Positions 40,863-49,771 are shown, counted from the stretch's first letter. The stretch: 64,000 nucleotides of DNA from G965247775 sp965247775 (GCA_965247775.1 OZ252031.1:1550001-1614000); one strand, 5' to 3'. A program made the numbers and translations. The notes: generated by a model not told the origin, from the sequence alone.

Positions 40863-41489
40863 TCAGGATTCGGCGAGCTTCTCGAAGACGGCGCGCAGAA
40901 CAGCTTCCGTGTTGGGTTCGGGATCATCGGCGACCACCTCGTCGACCCAGGTCTGGGCTTCGCGACGCTGGTAGCCCAGGTTGACGAGGGCCTCCACGGC
41001 ATCAGCCAGGGCACGGTCCAGGGCGGGCGCGAGCGCCGGTGGAGGCTCGGCGTATTGCTCGTCGCGGAGGAGCGCTTCCTCCACCACCTTGCCTTTCAGC
41101 TCGGCCGTGATTTGGTCCGCCTGGCGTACGCCGACACCGGGAAGCTGCCGCAGGGCGGCCTTGTCCTCGTTCTCGATCCAGCGGGCGATCGTAGAGATGG
41201 AACTGGCCAGGGCCTTCTGGGCCTTGGTGGCGCCCATACCGCGCACGCGCATGAATTTCTTGAAGAACTCCCGCTCGACCGGGCGCAGGAAGCCGATGAG
41301 GACCGGCGTCGGATTGCGCTCGGGAACGTAGTAGTAGGTGTAGAAATCGACGACTTCCGGGTGGTGGGCCATCGCGCGCCAGCAGTAGGTCGGCAGGAGC
41401 ACCTCGTACCAGAGCCCGCCGACCTCCACCTCCACGCTCTGACTGTCCTCGTTCCAGCGACGGGCCGGGCCGTGGATGCGGGAGATCAT
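40863..41489 (-). CDS. ruvA: Holliday junction branch migration protein RuvA
   Basis: A 208-residue junction-binding subunit that loads RuvB. It has the N-terminal OB fold (MISRIHGPARRW, VGGLWYEVLLP), two helix-hairpin-helix motifs (FFKKFMRVRGMGATKAQKAL and LRQLPGVGVRQADQI) and the C-terminal RuvB-binding domain (DAVEALVNLGYQRREAQTWV). Its ATG overlaps the ruvC stop. ruvB is not in the window. Confidence 0.95.
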   Translation of the reverse strand: MISRIHGPARRWNEDSQSVEVEVGGLWYEVLLPTYCWRAMAHHPEVVDFYTYYYVPERNPTPVLIGFLRPVEREFFKKFMRVRGMGATKAQKALASSISTIARWIENEDKAALRQLPGVGVRQADQITAELKGKVVEEALLRDEQYAEPPPALAPALDRALADAVEALVNLGYQRREAQTWVDEVVADDPEPNTEAVLRAVFEKLAES

Positions 41490-42016
41490 TGCAGCCTGGG
41501 CCCGACGACACGGCTCTCGGCGCCGGCGAGGAGCCAATGGCACAGGGCCACAGCCAGGGCGTCGGCGGCGTCGGCGGGAGTGGGCGGCGTCGCCAAGCCA
41601 AGCTGCAGGGCGAGGGCCTGAGCGAGGGCGGCCTTGTCGGCGTTGCCATCACCGCCGACGGCCTGTTTGACCTCGCGGGGGGCGTATTCGCTGACGGACA
41701 GGCCAGCGTCGGCGGCGGCGAGCATGGCGGCGGCTTGGGCTTGGGCAAGGGCCATGGCGGAGCGCACGTTCTCGCGCAGGAAGGGGCGCTCGATGGCGAC
41801 AACGGCGGGGGCCTGTGCGGCGATGACTTCGGCCAGGCCTCGCTGAATGACGCGCAACCGCTGCGGCAGCGGCGCCTGCGCGGGCGGACGCAGGACTCCG
41901 TGCGTCACGCGGGCGCCCTCCAGGCCGCCGGCGCAGGTGAGGGTGGCCCAACCGGTGACCCGCAGGCCCGGGTCGATGCCGAGGACGGCGGGGGCGGACG
42001 AGCGGGACGGGGACAC
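41486..42016 (-). CDS. ruvC: crossover junction endonuclease RuvC
   Basis: Resolves Holliday junctions. The 176-residue product has LGIDPGLRVTGWA (first acidic residue), IERPFLREN (second) and DAADALAVALCHW with the last acidic pair, plus VSEYAPREVKQAVGG, the DNA-binding Lys region. GTG start, 11 nt after yebC. Confidence 0.94.
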   Translation of the reverse strand: MSPSRSSAPAVLGIDPGLRVTGWATLTCAGGLEGARVTHGVLRPPAQAPLPQRLRVIQRGLAEVIAAQAPAVVAIERPFLRENVRSAMALAQAQAAAMLAAADAGLSVSEYAPREVKQAVGGDGNADKAALAQALALQLGLATPPTPADAADALAVALCHWLLAGAESRVVGPRLQ

Positions 42017-42027
42017 GCCGGCGGCGC

Positions 42028-42774
42028 TCAGGCCTCGACGAGGACGGCGTCGGGGAAGTCGGCGTTGGTCGAGACGCGCTGCACGTCGTCCAGGTCCTCC
42101 AATAAGTCGATCAGGCGAAGCAACTGACGGCCACAGGCCTCCGTGACCTCGACGGTGTTGGTGGGGCGCATGACGACCTCGGCGGAAGCGACGGCACCGC
42201 CCCCGGCGGCAAGATCGTCCCGGACGGCCTCGAGGCGGCTGGGGTCCGTGACGACCTCCAGGATGCCGTCGTCCACCTCGACGTCTTCGGCGCCGGCGTC
42301 GATGGCCTGGAGTTCCATCTCTTCCGCGTCGGCGTCGGGGGCGACTTCGATCATGAGCAGGCCCTTCTGCGCGAAGATCCAGGCAACGGAGCCAGCCTCG
42401 CCCATGTTGCCGCCGGCCTTCGAGAGGGTGGCACGCACATCGGAGACGGTGCGGTTGCGGTTGTCGGTGAGGGCGTCGATGAGGAGCGCGACGCCGCCGG
42501 GTCCATAGGCCTCGTAGCGGACCTCATGCCAATCCTCGCCGCCCGCTTCCGCGGTGGCGCGATCGATAGCGCGCTGGACGTTGTCCTTGGGCATGTTGGC
42601 CTGGCGGGCCTTGGCCACGGCCAGGCGCAAGGCGGAGTTGTCGCTCACATTGGGGCCGCCGGACTTGGCGGCGACCATGATCTCGCGGGCGACCTTGGTG
42701 AAGACCTTGCCGCGCTTGGCATCGGCGGCGCCCTTGGCGCGCTTGATCGTCGACCACTTGGAATGTCCGGACAT
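42028..42774 (-). CDS. yebC: YebC/PmpR family protein
   Basis: A 248-residue YebC-family protein, known as a DNA-binding regulator and, in recent work, a translation factor that helps ribosomes at proline runs. It begins MSGHSKWSTIKRAKGAADAK, has PNVSDNSALRLAVAKARQANMPKDN, YEAYGPGGVALLI and NRNRTVSDVRATLSKAGGN. The yebC-ruvC-ruvA order is the classic arrangement. A start seven codons upstream is less likely. Confidence 0.94.
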   Translation of the reverse strand: MSGHSKWSTIKRAKGAADAKRGKVFTKVAREIMVAAKSGGPNVSDNSALRLAVAKARQANMPKDNVQRAIDRATAEAGGEDWHEVRYEAYGPGGVALLIDALTDNRNRTVSDVRATLSKAGGNMGEAGSVAWIFAQKGLLMIEVAPDADAEEMELQAIDAGAEDVEVDDGILEVVTDPSRLEAVRDDLAAGGGAVASAEVVMRPTNTVEVTEACGRQLLRLIDLLEDLDDVQRVSTNADFPDAVLVEA

Positions 42775-42859
42775 CGACTCTCTCCCACACACGCGCCGGT
42801 CCGCCAGACGGAGCCCAGGCCGATCTTAACACGCAGGCGCCAGCCGGCCGACCCGGCGA

Positions 42860-43621
42860 TCAAGCGGACACGATCCGGGCCGTCATGTCGATCAGATCGA
42901 AGGCGGTCAGGTTCGTGGTGAGCGGTGAGACGGAGACGTGGCCCTGCTGGACGGCCCAGATGTCCGTGCCTTCGGTGATCTGATCAACGCTGCGGTACTC
43001 CAGTCGGCGACGGATCATGCCGCCGGGTCCCTCTTCCTCGATCAGGCGCTCGGCGCTGGTGTTGGCGGTGGTGGTGATGCGCGTCTCGGCCAGTTCGGCT
43101 TGCGGATGAGCCGGGACGTTCACGTTGAGGAAGAGCGCCTCCCCGGAGGTCAGGAGTTCGCCGGCGATGCGCGCGCCGACGGCGGCGGCGGCAGCCAGAT
43201 AGGCCTCGTCCGTGGAGGCCAGGGAGACGGCGAGGGAGGGGAGGCCACGGTGGTGTCCCTGAATCGCGGCGCCGACGGTGCCCGAGTGGATGACGTCGGC
43301 GCCGAGGTTGGGGCCTGGGTTGACACCGGAGACGATGAGGTCCACATGCCGGGGGACGTGCCGGTGCAGGGCGATCGTGACGGCGTCGCTGGGGGTGCCG
43401 CTGATCTGCCAGGCCTCCACGCCTTCGAGGCGGCTGTGCGCTCGCTCCGACTGCAGCTCCTGGTAGATGGTGAAGGCGGCGCCGGCGCCGGACTGCTGAA
43501 AAGCGGGCGCCGCCACCACGACGTCACCCTGGGCCTGCACCGCCCGGGCCAGGTGCCAGAGGCCCTCGGCTTCGATGCCATCGTCGTTGGAGACGAGGAT
43601 GAGGGGGCGCGCGCTGCTCAC
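42860..43621 (-). CDS. surE: 5'/3'-nucleotidase SurE
   Basis: Metal-dependent survival protein that removes phosphate from nucleoside monophosphates. The 253-residue product has LILVSNDDGIEAEGLWHLA (metal Asp pair), VVAAPAFQQSGAGAAF, GTPSDAVTIALH, IVSGVNPGPNLGADVIHSGTVGAA and FLNVNVPA. GTG start. Genes on both sides are on the same strand. Confidence 0.95.
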   Translation of the reverse strand: MSSARPLILVSNDDGIEAEGLWHLARAVQAQGDVVVAAPAFQQSGAGAAFTIYQELQSERAHSRLEGVEAWQISGTPSDAVTIALHRHVPRHVDLIVSGVNPGPNLGADVIHSGTVGAAIQGHHRGLPSLAVSLASTDEAYLAAAAAVGARIAGELLTSGEALFLNVNVPAHPQAELAETRITTTANTSAERLIEEEGPGGMIRRRLEYRSVDQITEGTDIWAVQQGHVSVSPLTTNLTAFDLIDMTARIVSA

Positions 43622-43678
43622 GGGACCATGATGCCCAACGCCTGGCCGGGGGGGGAAGCGCCCAACGGCCGGGGGCGC

Positions 43679-44572
43679 TTACGGGGCCGAGCGCAAGGCG
43701 GGCGGCAAAGCGCCGAGGGGAGGGTCGCCGGCGGGCAAGCCAAGCCAGTGGTTGTCGATCAGGTGGGTGCCGCCGACGACGGCAGCGAGGGAGAGCAAGG
43801 CCACGTCGGCGACGGCGTCCAGTTCGGCCAGGGCCTCGAGATCGGCGCAGGAGACGTACTGGACCTGGAGCGCCGGCTCCTCGTCGAGGACGGTGCGGAC
43901 GGCGGCGCGCAGGGCCGCGGCGTCGCGCTCACCGCCGTCGAAGCGGGCGCGGGCGGCGGCGAGGGCGCGGGGGATGGCGGCGGCGGCGGCGCGCTCGAGA
44001 GGACTGAGGTAGGCGTTGCGGCTGCTGAGGGCGAGGCCGTCCGCCTCCCGCACCGTGGCAACCGGGACGATCGTGGTGGGGATGGCGAGATCGCGCACGA
44101 GCTTGGCGAGGACCAGCAACTGCTGCGCGTCCTTCATGCCGAAGTAGCTGCGATCGGCGCCGGCGATCTGGAAGAGCTTGGTCACAACCGTCGTCACGCC
44201 GCGGAAGTGGGTGGGGCGATGTGCGGCCTCAAGCCGCTCGGTGAGCGGCCCCTGCACCTCCACGCTGGTGCTGAAGCCGAGGGGATACATGGCTTCAACG
44301 GTGGGTAGGTAGACGGCGCAGACGCCGGCCTCGGATAGAAGGCCGCAGTCGCCCTCGAGATCGCGCGGGTAGCGGTCCAGGTCCTCGCCGGCAGCGAACT
44401 GGAGCGGGTTGAGGAAGATCGACACCAGCACATGGTCGTTGTCGGCGCGGGCGCGCTGAACCAGGCGCAGATGTCCGGCGTGGAGGGCGCCCATCGTCGG
44501 CACGAACCCGATCGCCCCGCGCACCGCGGCGCGCCAGCTTCGGGCAGCAGCGATGGTGGTGAGTCGATCCAC
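43679..44572 (-). CDS. panC: pantothenate synthetase
   Basis: Condenses pantoate and beta-alanine with ATP to pantothenate. The 297-residue product has FVPTMGALHAGHLRLVQRA (HIGH-like site), SIFLNPLQFAAGEDLDRYPR, FRGVTTVVTKLFQI, YFGMKDAQQLLVL and LALSSRNAYLSPLER. GTG start about 26 nt after panB. Beta-alanine could come from the class III aminotransferase pathway, but that link is only conjecture. Confidence 0.95.
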   Translation of the reverse strand: MDRLTTIAAARSWRAAVRGAIGFVPTMGALHAGHLRLVQRARADNDHVLVSIFLNPLQFAAGEDLDRYPRDLEGDCGLLSEAGVCAVYLPTVEAMYPLGFSTSVEVQGPLTERLEAAHRPTHFRGVTTVVTKLFQIAGADRSYFGMKDAQQLLVLAKLVRDLAIPTTIVPVATVREADGLALSSRNAYLSPLERAAAAAIPRALAAARARFDGGERDAAALRAAVRTVLDEEPALQVQYVSCADLEALAELDAVADVALLSLAAVVGGTHLIDNHWLGLPAGDPPLGALPPALRSAP

Positions 44573-44598
44573 GCAGGGCCGTTCCGGCGGGTCGCCGC

Positions 44599-45462
44599 TT
44601 AGTGGGAGGCCGCCTCTAATTCCTCGAAGAGGTTAGCCAGCACGCGCTGCACATTGGCCTTGGCGCCGACGGAGTTGGCCTCCGTGGGGAACTCGCCGCG
44701 CTGGACGGCGTGGACGTAGTTCTCCAGGCCGTGGCGAATCTGCGGCGCGAGCTTGACGAAGTGACTAGCGTGCTTGGGCAGGAAGTCCTCGTAAAGGCCG
44801 AGGATGTCGTGCCACACCTGAATCTCGCCATCGCAGCCGCTGCCGGCGCCGATGCCGACGGTGGGGATGCGCAAGGCCTCGCTGATCTCCGCGCCGAGCG
44901 CGGCGGGGATGACCTCCAAGACGATAGCGAAGCAACCCGCCTTCTCCAGGGCGAGGGCGTCGTCCAGCATCTGGGCGGCGGCGGAGTCGGTCTTGCCCTG
45001 CACCTTGTTGCCGCCGAACTGGCGCACCGACTGCGGCGTCAGGCCGAGGTGGCCCATGACGGGGATGCCGGCATCGACGAGGCGCTCGACGATGCCCAGG
45101 ACCCGACGGCCACCTTCGAGCTTGACGGCGGTGGCGCCCCCTTCCTTCAGCAGGCGGGTGGCGTTGCGAACGGCCTCGTCCGGGTTGGCCTGGTAGCTCC
45201 CGAAGGGGAGGTCGGCAACGACGAAGGCCCGCTCCGCGCCGCGGACGACGGGTTTGGTGTGGTGGAGAATATCCTCGATGGTGACCGGGATGGTGGAGTC
45301 GTAGCCCAAGACCACGGTCCCCAAGGAGTCACCGACTAACACGCCGGGGATGCCGGACTGATCGATCAGCCGGGCGCTTGGGTAGTCGTAACAAGTAACC
45401 ATGGCGAAGCGCTCACCCCGGTCCTTCATCGCGCGCAGGCTGTGGACGGATCGTCGGGCCAT
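44599..45462 (-). CDS. panB: 3-methyl-2-oxobutanoate hydroxymethyltransferase
   Basis: Makes ketopantoate from alpha-ketoisovalerate and methylene-tetrahydrofolate. The 287-residue barrel has FAMVTCYDYPSARLID, LVGDSLGTVVLGYDST, DLPFGSYQ, GATAVKLEGG, MGHLGLTPQSV, VLEVIPAALG and TVGIGAGSGCDGEIQVWHD. ATG at 45462 with GAGGAGG upstream; a longer frame upstream is low-complexity and rejected. Panthothenate genes are in the order panB-panC. Confidence 0.96.
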   Translation of the reverse strand: MARRSVHSLRAMKDRGERFAMVTCYDYPSARLIDQSGIPGVLVGDSLGTVVLGYDSTIPVTIEDILHHTKPVVRGAERAFVVADLPFGSYQANPDEAVRNATRLLKEGGATAVKLEGGRRVLGIVERLVDAGIPVMGHLGLTPQSVRQFGGNKVQGKTDSAAAQMLDDALALEKAGCFAIVLEVIPAALGAEISEALRIPTVGIGAGSGCDGEIQVWHDILGLYEDFLPKHASHFVKLAPQIRHGLENYVHAVQRGEFPTEANSVGAKANVQRVLANLFEELEAASH

Positions 45463-45586
45463 GCTCGTCCTCCTCGGGCGTTTGGGGGCGCGCCCCCGGG
45501 GCTGCGGCGGAAAGCGCCGCGAATGTATCCAGCGGACTCCGGGGGTGTCAATTTCGCCGCCGGTGGACGCGCCGGGTGGGGGCGTG

Positions 45587-46666
45587 TCAGGGCCCGGAAC
45601 GGCGCCGCCGCCACTCGTGCCCGGCAGGCACGCCTGCCAGCCCCTCGGCGCGCTGCACAGCGCGCACGATGGCCCGGGCAACCACGCGGGCCGCCATGCT
45701 GCCCAGCAGCGTCAGCAGGACGGGGGCGTCGTGGAGAGGGGCGTCGTAGCGGCCGGTGGCGAGGACGAAGACGCTGTCGCCGTCGGCAGGGGTGTGGGCG
45801 GGCCGCACGGCGTGGGCGATGCCGTCGTCGGCCATGATGGCGAGGCGGGTGGCCTGGGCTTTGTGGAGGCGAGCGTTCGTGGCGACGACGGCGATGGTCG
45901 TGTTGCCCAGGGGATTGGCGCCGCCGAGGGCATCGCGCGCGGCGGCGGCGTCGGCGAGGTAGGCGGCCATCGGCTTCTCCAAGAGGGCGTCGGCGCTACG
46001 CCGCATCTCGCCGCGGCGGACGCCGCGAGGCCCCGCGAGCAGATCGCCGCTCTCGGGATCGACCACGTCCGCCACCGCATTGACCGTGACGAGCGCGCCA
46101 ACGATGAGGCCGGACTCGTGGCGCACTGAGGCGGTGCCGATGCCGCCCTTGAGGGCACGGTCGCGGCCCAACAGGCTACCGACGGTGCAGCCGGTGCCGG
46201 CGCCGACGCTGCCCTCGGCGACGCGGCCGGCCGTCGCGCGACGCACCGCGAGGCGGCCCTGGGCCTCGCCCGGATAGGCGTCGGCGCGGCCGATGCCGAG
46301 ATCGAAGCAGACGGCGCCGACGACGATGGGGACCGGCGCGGCATCGGGGATGACGGGCAGGCCGGCGCCCTGCTCGCGGAGGGCGGCGCGGACACCAGCG
46401 GCGGCAGCGAGGCCGTGCGCGCTGCCGCCGCTGATGAGGACGGCGTGGACCTCCTGGACGGTGTTCTCCGGCCGCAGGAGGTGTGTGTCGATGGTGCCGG
46501 GCGCGCCGCCGGCGCCGTGGAAGCCCGCGACGGCCCCATGGGAGGCGAGCACGACGGAGCAGCCCGTGGCGCGGCGGCGGTCGGTCCAGTGGCCCACGCG
46601 GATGCCGGCGACGTCGGTGATCGAGCCCGCATCGTTGGCGGTCGGGCGGCGCTGGGCGGGCGGCAT
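45587..46666 (-). CDS. P1 family (DmpA-type) peptidase
   Basis: Self-processing N-terminal-nucleophile aminopeptidase family (DmpA/BapA). The 359-residue protein has GSITDVAGIRVGHWTD, LLRPENTVQEVHAVLISGGSAHGLAAAAG, VPIVVGAVCFDLG, VGAGTGCTVGSLLG, then GLIVGALVTVNAVADV and GNTTIAVVATNARL, where cleavage before the nucleophile Thr is expected. D- or beta-amino-acid peptides are known substrates, but the one here is unknown. The ATG lies 1 nt after the stop of the 76-residue gene. Confidence 0.88.
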   Translation of the reverse strand: MPPAQRRPTANDAGSITDVAGIRVGHWTDRRRATGCSVVLASHGAVAGFHGAGGAPGTIDTHLLRPENTVQEVHAVLISGGSAHGLAAAAGVRAALREQGAGLPVIPDAAPVPIVVGAVCFDLGIGRADAYPGEAQGRLAVRRATAGRVAEGSVGAGTGCTVGSLLGRDRALKGGIGTASVRHESGLIVGALVTVNAVADVVDPESGDLLAGPRGVRRGEMRRSADALLEKPMAAYLADAAAARDALGGANPLGNTTIAVVATNARLHKAQATRLAIMADDGIAHAVRPAHTPADGDSVFVLATGRYDAPLHDAPVLLTLLGSMAARVVARAIVRAVQRAEGLAGVPAGHEWRRRRSGP

Positions 46667-46667
46667 G

Positions 46668-46898
46668 TCAGCCCGTCTCCGACGGATCGAGGGACCGGAT
46701 GCCATAGCCGCCGGAGCCGCGCTCGATCCAGCGGCGGCCGATGGCCTGGGTGAGGACGTCGGCGCCGCCGACGTTGATGCGCATGATCTGGTTGCACTGG
46801 GCGGGGACGAGGCGTTCGACCCGGACGAAGTGGGGGCGAACACCGGCGTCGCTGGCGAGCACGGCGCGACGGGCGAGCATGTACGGGTTCGTTGCCAT
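46668..46898 (-). CDS. small hypothetical protein (76 aa)
   Basis: Unrecognised. The product has an N-terminal NPYMLARRAVLASDAGVRPH, then FVRVERLVPAQCNQIMRINVGG and GRRWIERGSGGYGIRSLDP. There is no signal or membrane segment. GGGAGAAGG precedes the ATG, and the stop is 1 nt from the P1 peptidase start, so it is almost surely expressed and coupled to it. An upstream-extended frame runs through a repeat element and is rejected. Confidence 0.6.
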   Translation of the reverse strand: MATNPYMLARRAVLASDAGVRPHFVRVERLVPAQCNQIMRINVGGADVLTQAIGRRWIERGSGGYGIRSLDPSETG

Positions 46899-46930
46899 GC
46901 CGCCTTCTCCCGCCGCGGGCCGCTCACAAT

Positions 46931-46955
46931 CCTTCGACAAGCTCAGGATGAACGG
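46931..46955. repeat. REP-like palindromic element
   Basis: CCTTCGACAAGCTC then AGGATGAACGG, a short motif seen dispersed in many bacterial genomes and often mistranslated as LSLSKD, FDKLR or HPELVEG-type fragments. Here it gives exactly ILSLSKD in one minus frame and HPELVEG in another. It lies in the 128-bp gap upstream of the 76-residue gene. I see only this copy in the window. Confidence 0.6.
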
Positions 46956-47026
46956 ACTGGGGTCTCCCCTGCGGGCAGTGTGGGCGGCAGCCGGGCCGGG
47001 GGCAAGCCGGAGGGGGGCGGGGGGAG

Positions 47027-47890
47027 CTAGTCCCGGGTGGTCTCGATGTCGCGCATATGGAGGGTGAGCCAAACCATGTCGCGGGCAGCGGCGCTGATTT
47101 TGTCAAGGGCGTCGATGAAGCGCTCCAGCTGCGGCTCACTGAGGGCGAGGGCCGGGCTGGCCATGGTGCGCCGGCGCCGGTCCAGCACCAACAGGGCGAC
47201 CTGATCGGGGTTCATGCGACGGTCGGGGAGCCAGTCGATCGTGTCGGCCACGGCGCGGGATTCCCGCAGGCCCTCGGCCAGGGAAAGCAGCGCGCCATGC
47301 TCCACCTTGGCTGCCCGGGTGAGGCCGACGCCGACCGCATGGACCGCGGCGCGAAACTGCTTGAACTGCCGCTTGGGGATGTCGCCGCGGGCATGCTCGA
47401 CGTCGGCCAGGGTGGGGAGGCCGAGATCACGCTGGATCCAGGCGGCGTCGCGGCCCTCGGTGAGGTTGAGGAAGGCAGTAAGGGTTGCCGGGTGGAGGCG
47501 AAACTCCATGAAGGCCTCGACGACGGGGCGCTGGGCGCGGCCGCGCAGGGCGAGGTAGAGGCCGATGCACTCCTCGGAAGCGGCGAGGTACTCCTCGACG
47601 ATGCGCATGCCCAAGATCTTGCGATCGGGCGGATCGGCTAAGACGAGGCCGCGGAAGAGCGTTTCGGCGACGGTGCGATGGGCCTTGGCGGAGAAGGAGG
47701 CGTAGTTCTCGAGGAAGGGGATCTCCAAGGCCTCCAGGTAGGCCCGAAAGCACTCCGCGCAGCGTGCGGTGCGTCGGTCGATGCCGGCGAGGTCGAAGGC
47801 GTCGCCACATTGATCGCACGTGGCGAGCGCGGGGGCCGGGCGCTGGGGAGGACGCAGGGCGGCGGGGCGGGGGCGCGCGTCCTGAGTCAC
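47027..47890 (-). CDS. hypothetical protein with N-terminal zinc ribbon (287 aa)
   Basis: Family not recognised. After a basic Pro-rich start comes a four-Cys ribbon, CDQCGDAFDLAGIDRRTARC and then AECF, followed by a mostly helical protein: FRAYLEALEIPFLENYASFS, RIVEEYLAASEECIGLYLALRG, FMEFRLHPATLTAFLNLTEG, DLGLPTLADVEHARGDIPKRQ, and a C-terminal FIDALDKISAAARDMVWLTL. No membrane segment. GTG start at 47890 behind its own extended -10. A nucleic-acid or protein-binding role is conceivable, but nothing proves it. Confidence 0.7.
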   Translation of the reverse strand: MTQDARPRPAALRPPQRPAPALATCDQCGDAFDLAGIDRRTARCAECFRAYLEALEIPFLENYASFSAKAHRTVAETLFRGLVLADPPDRKILGMRIVEEYLAASEECIGLYLALRGRAQRPVVEAFMEFRLHPATLTAFLNLTEGRDAAWIQRDLGLPTLADVEHARGDIPKRQFKQFRAAVHAVGVGLTRAAKVEHGALLSLAEGLRESRAVADTIDWLPDRRMNPDQVALLVLDRRRRTMASPALALSEPQLERFIDALDKISAAARDMVWLTLHMRDIETTRD

Positions 47891-47921
47891 GGGGCCGCTC
47901 CGTCCATCGTGGCTGGCCCGG

Positions 47922-47930
47922 ATCGTAGCA
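47922..47930 (-). promoter_or_regulatory. extended -10 upstream of the 287-residue gene
   Basis: TGC-TACGAT on the minus strand with a leader of about 25 nt to the GTG at 47890. Confidence 0.45.
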
Positions 47931-47940
47931 GGCGTCGCCG

Positions 47941-48816
47941 TCAGGCCCGCGTGCTGCGGACCTTGCGCCCTCTTTGCCGCAGCGGCTGGCAGGTGGGGCA
48001 CCAGTGCGAGGCACGCCCGCCAACGACACTGCGCCGGATGGGCGCGCCGCAATCGTCACACGGGTCGTCGGTACGGCGGAAGACGCGTACGAAATGCTGC
48101 TGGCCACCCTCCGCGCCGTCGGCGTCAGTGTAGTCGCGGAAGGAGGCGCCGCGGTGAGCGATGCCCTCCTCCAGCACGCGGCGCAGGGCCGTGCACAGCG
48201 CCACGCGCTCGGGCGGGCGCAGGGAGCCAGCCGGGACCTGGGGGTGAAGGCGGGCCAGGAAGAGCGCCTCGTCGGCGTAGATGTTGCCGACGCCGGCGAC
48301 GATGCGCTGATCCAGCAGCAGGGACTTGGTCGGGGCGCGGCGACCGCGCAGGGCCTGCCAGAGGGCGTCCGCGTCGAAGGCGGGGTCGAGCGGCTCCGGG
48401 CCGAGCTTGCCAACGGCCTCCTCGGGATCGTCGACGACGGCGAAGGTACCGAACTTGCGGATGTCGATGTAGCGGAGTTCGCTGCCGTCGTCGAGGGAGA
48501 CGACGGCGCGGAGGAAGGTGTCGGGCGGGGCGTCCGCCGAGCGGTGGCGCAGGGAGCCCGTCATGCGCAGGTGCACGACCCAGGTGGGGCCGTCGCCGTC
48601 GCCATCGGGCGCATCGAGTTGAATGAGGAGATATTTCCCGCGGCGGTCGATGCCGGTGACGCGGCGGCCGAGCAAGCGCTTGCGCAACGCCCGCTGGGGC
48701 ACGCCCTGGAGCAAACGCTCAGCGCCGGGGAGGACGCGGAAGTCGAGGATCGTGCGCCCACGGAGGCGAGGTTCCAAGTCGCGGCGGATGGTCTCTACTT
48801 CGGGGAGTTCTGGCAT
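47941..48816 (-). CDS. mutM: formamidopyrimidine-DNA glycosylase
   Basis: Removes 8-oxoguanine and formamidopyrimidines from DNA. The 291-residue product has the catalytic N-terminus PELPEVETIRRDLEP, a Lys at LLLIQ-like KYLLIQL, RMTGSL, LDQRIVAGVGNIYADEALF (helix-two-turn-helix) and a C-terminal zinc finger CDDCGAPIRRSVVGGRAS then HWCPTCQ. The ATG has no Shine-Dalgarno; TAGCCT is six bases upstream. Confidence 0.96.
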   Translation of the reverse strand: MPELPEVETIRRDLEPRLRGRTILDFRVLPGAERLLQGVPQRALRKRLLGRRVTGIDRRGKYLLIQLDAPDGDGDGPTWVVHLRMTGSLRHRSADAPPDTFLRAVVSLDDGSELRYIDIRKFGTFAVVDDPEEAVGKLGPEPLDPAFDADALWQALRGRRAPTKSLLLDQRIVAGVGNIYADEALFLARLHPQVPAGSLRPPERVALCTALRRVLEEGIAHRGASFRDYTDADGAEGGQQHFVRVFRRTDDPCDDCGAPIRRSVVGGRASHWCPTCQPLRQRGRKVRSTRA

Positions 48817-48822
48817 GCAGCG

Positions 48823-48828
48823 AGGCTA
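48823..48828 (-). promoter_or_regulatory. -10 element positioned for a leaderless mutM mRNA
   Basis: TAGCCT on the minus strand, six bases, then the mutM ATG. No Shine-Dalgarno. Confidence 0.5.
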
Positions 48829-48904
48829 TCAGCGCGGATCGCGGTCGTGCTGCGGGGCGGCCGCCCGGCGGCGGGGCGGGTGGTTGTCCGAGCGCGGGAA
48901 GCGC

Positions 48905-49771
48905 TTAGGCGCCGCGGAAGGCCGCTGTGCCGCGGCTGCCGTAGGCGCCGTCCAGAACCTCCTTGGGGAAGAACTGGGGCTCCACGTGCTCGGCGACGTG
49001 CTCGTAGAGGGCCATCTTGAAGATGCCCTCGAGCGCGTTGACGATCGCGAAGGCGAGCGCGATGAGGGGGACGGCGACGATGATGCCCGCCACGGGCGAG
49101 ACGGCGCCGATTGCCAGCCCCAGGGCGATGCCCGGCAGCATGGCGATCATGCGGATGATGCCGAAGCCGAAGCCGGAAACGAGTTGCTCGCCCCAGGTGC
49201 GACCGAAGTAGCTCTTGGAGCGCTTGATGGCCTCGATGGGACCGACGCCCTCGACGATGAGGATGGGCACGACGAAGAAGGTCATGTAGGCCCAAACGGC
49301 GCCCACGATGTCGATCAGGATGCGACCCAGGAAACTATCGGTCTTCCCGCGGATGTAGGTGAGGATGATGAGGATGATGGCGGAGATGATGGCCCAGCCC
49401 AGCACGCCGCTGATGTTCTTGTTGACGGCGGCCAGGCCGGTCCAGACGTTGGGGTCGCCACCGCGCAGACGGTGGCGCGCGGCGCCCATGAGAGCCGCGT
49501 TGAAGTAGTTGACGATAAACAACGCCGCCACGAGAGCCAGCACGCCGACGATGACGTCGCCGGCCTTGAGTTCGGCCCCCTCACCGGTCGTGTCCAGCCG
49601 GTCGAAGGTGCCGATGACGGCGAATACGGCCGCCGCGATCCCCACGACGATGGCGATGCCGATGAACGACATGCAGGGGAAAAACAGCAGCTCTTTGTCT
49701 TTGCGGAGCACCACCATGGAGGTCTTGGTGATGTTCCAAGTGTTGGAGAAAGTTCGGAAGATTCCGCCCAT
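48905..49771 (-). CDS. DUF6159-like multi-pass membrane protein
   Basis: A 288-residue protein with about six hydrophobic segments: FIGIAIVVGIAAAVFAVIG, VIVGVLALVAALFIVNYF, LGWAIISAIILIILTYI, WAYMTFFVVPILIVEGVG, IAMLPGIALGLAIGAVSP and AGIIVAVPLIALAFAIV. The start FRTFSNTWNITKTSMVVLRKDKE resembles the DUF6159 family of bacterial and archaeal membrane proteins of unknown role. An extended -10 (TGC-TAGGAT) lies nine bases before the ATG. Confidence 0.7.
   Translation of the reverse strand: MGGIFRTFSNTWNITKTSMVVLRKDKELLFFPCMSFIGIAIVVGIAAAVFAVIGTFDRLDTTGEGAELKAGDVIVGVLALVAALFIVNYFNAALMGAARHRLRGGDPNVWTGLAAVNKNISGVLGWAIISAIILIILTYIRGKTDSFLGRILIDIVGAVWAYMTFFVVPILIVEGVGPIEAIKRSKSYFGRTWGEQLVSGFGFGIIRMIAMLPGIALGLAIGAVSPVAGIIVAVPLIALAFAIVNALEGIFKMALYEHVAEHVEPQFFPKEVLDGAYGSRGTAAFRGA

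Noticed and set aside
41486..42016. Large plus-strand open frames opposite ruvC, yebC and surE
   Set aside because: Shadows with Gly/Arg/Asp repeats and no motifs; the minus strand carries the complete repair genes.
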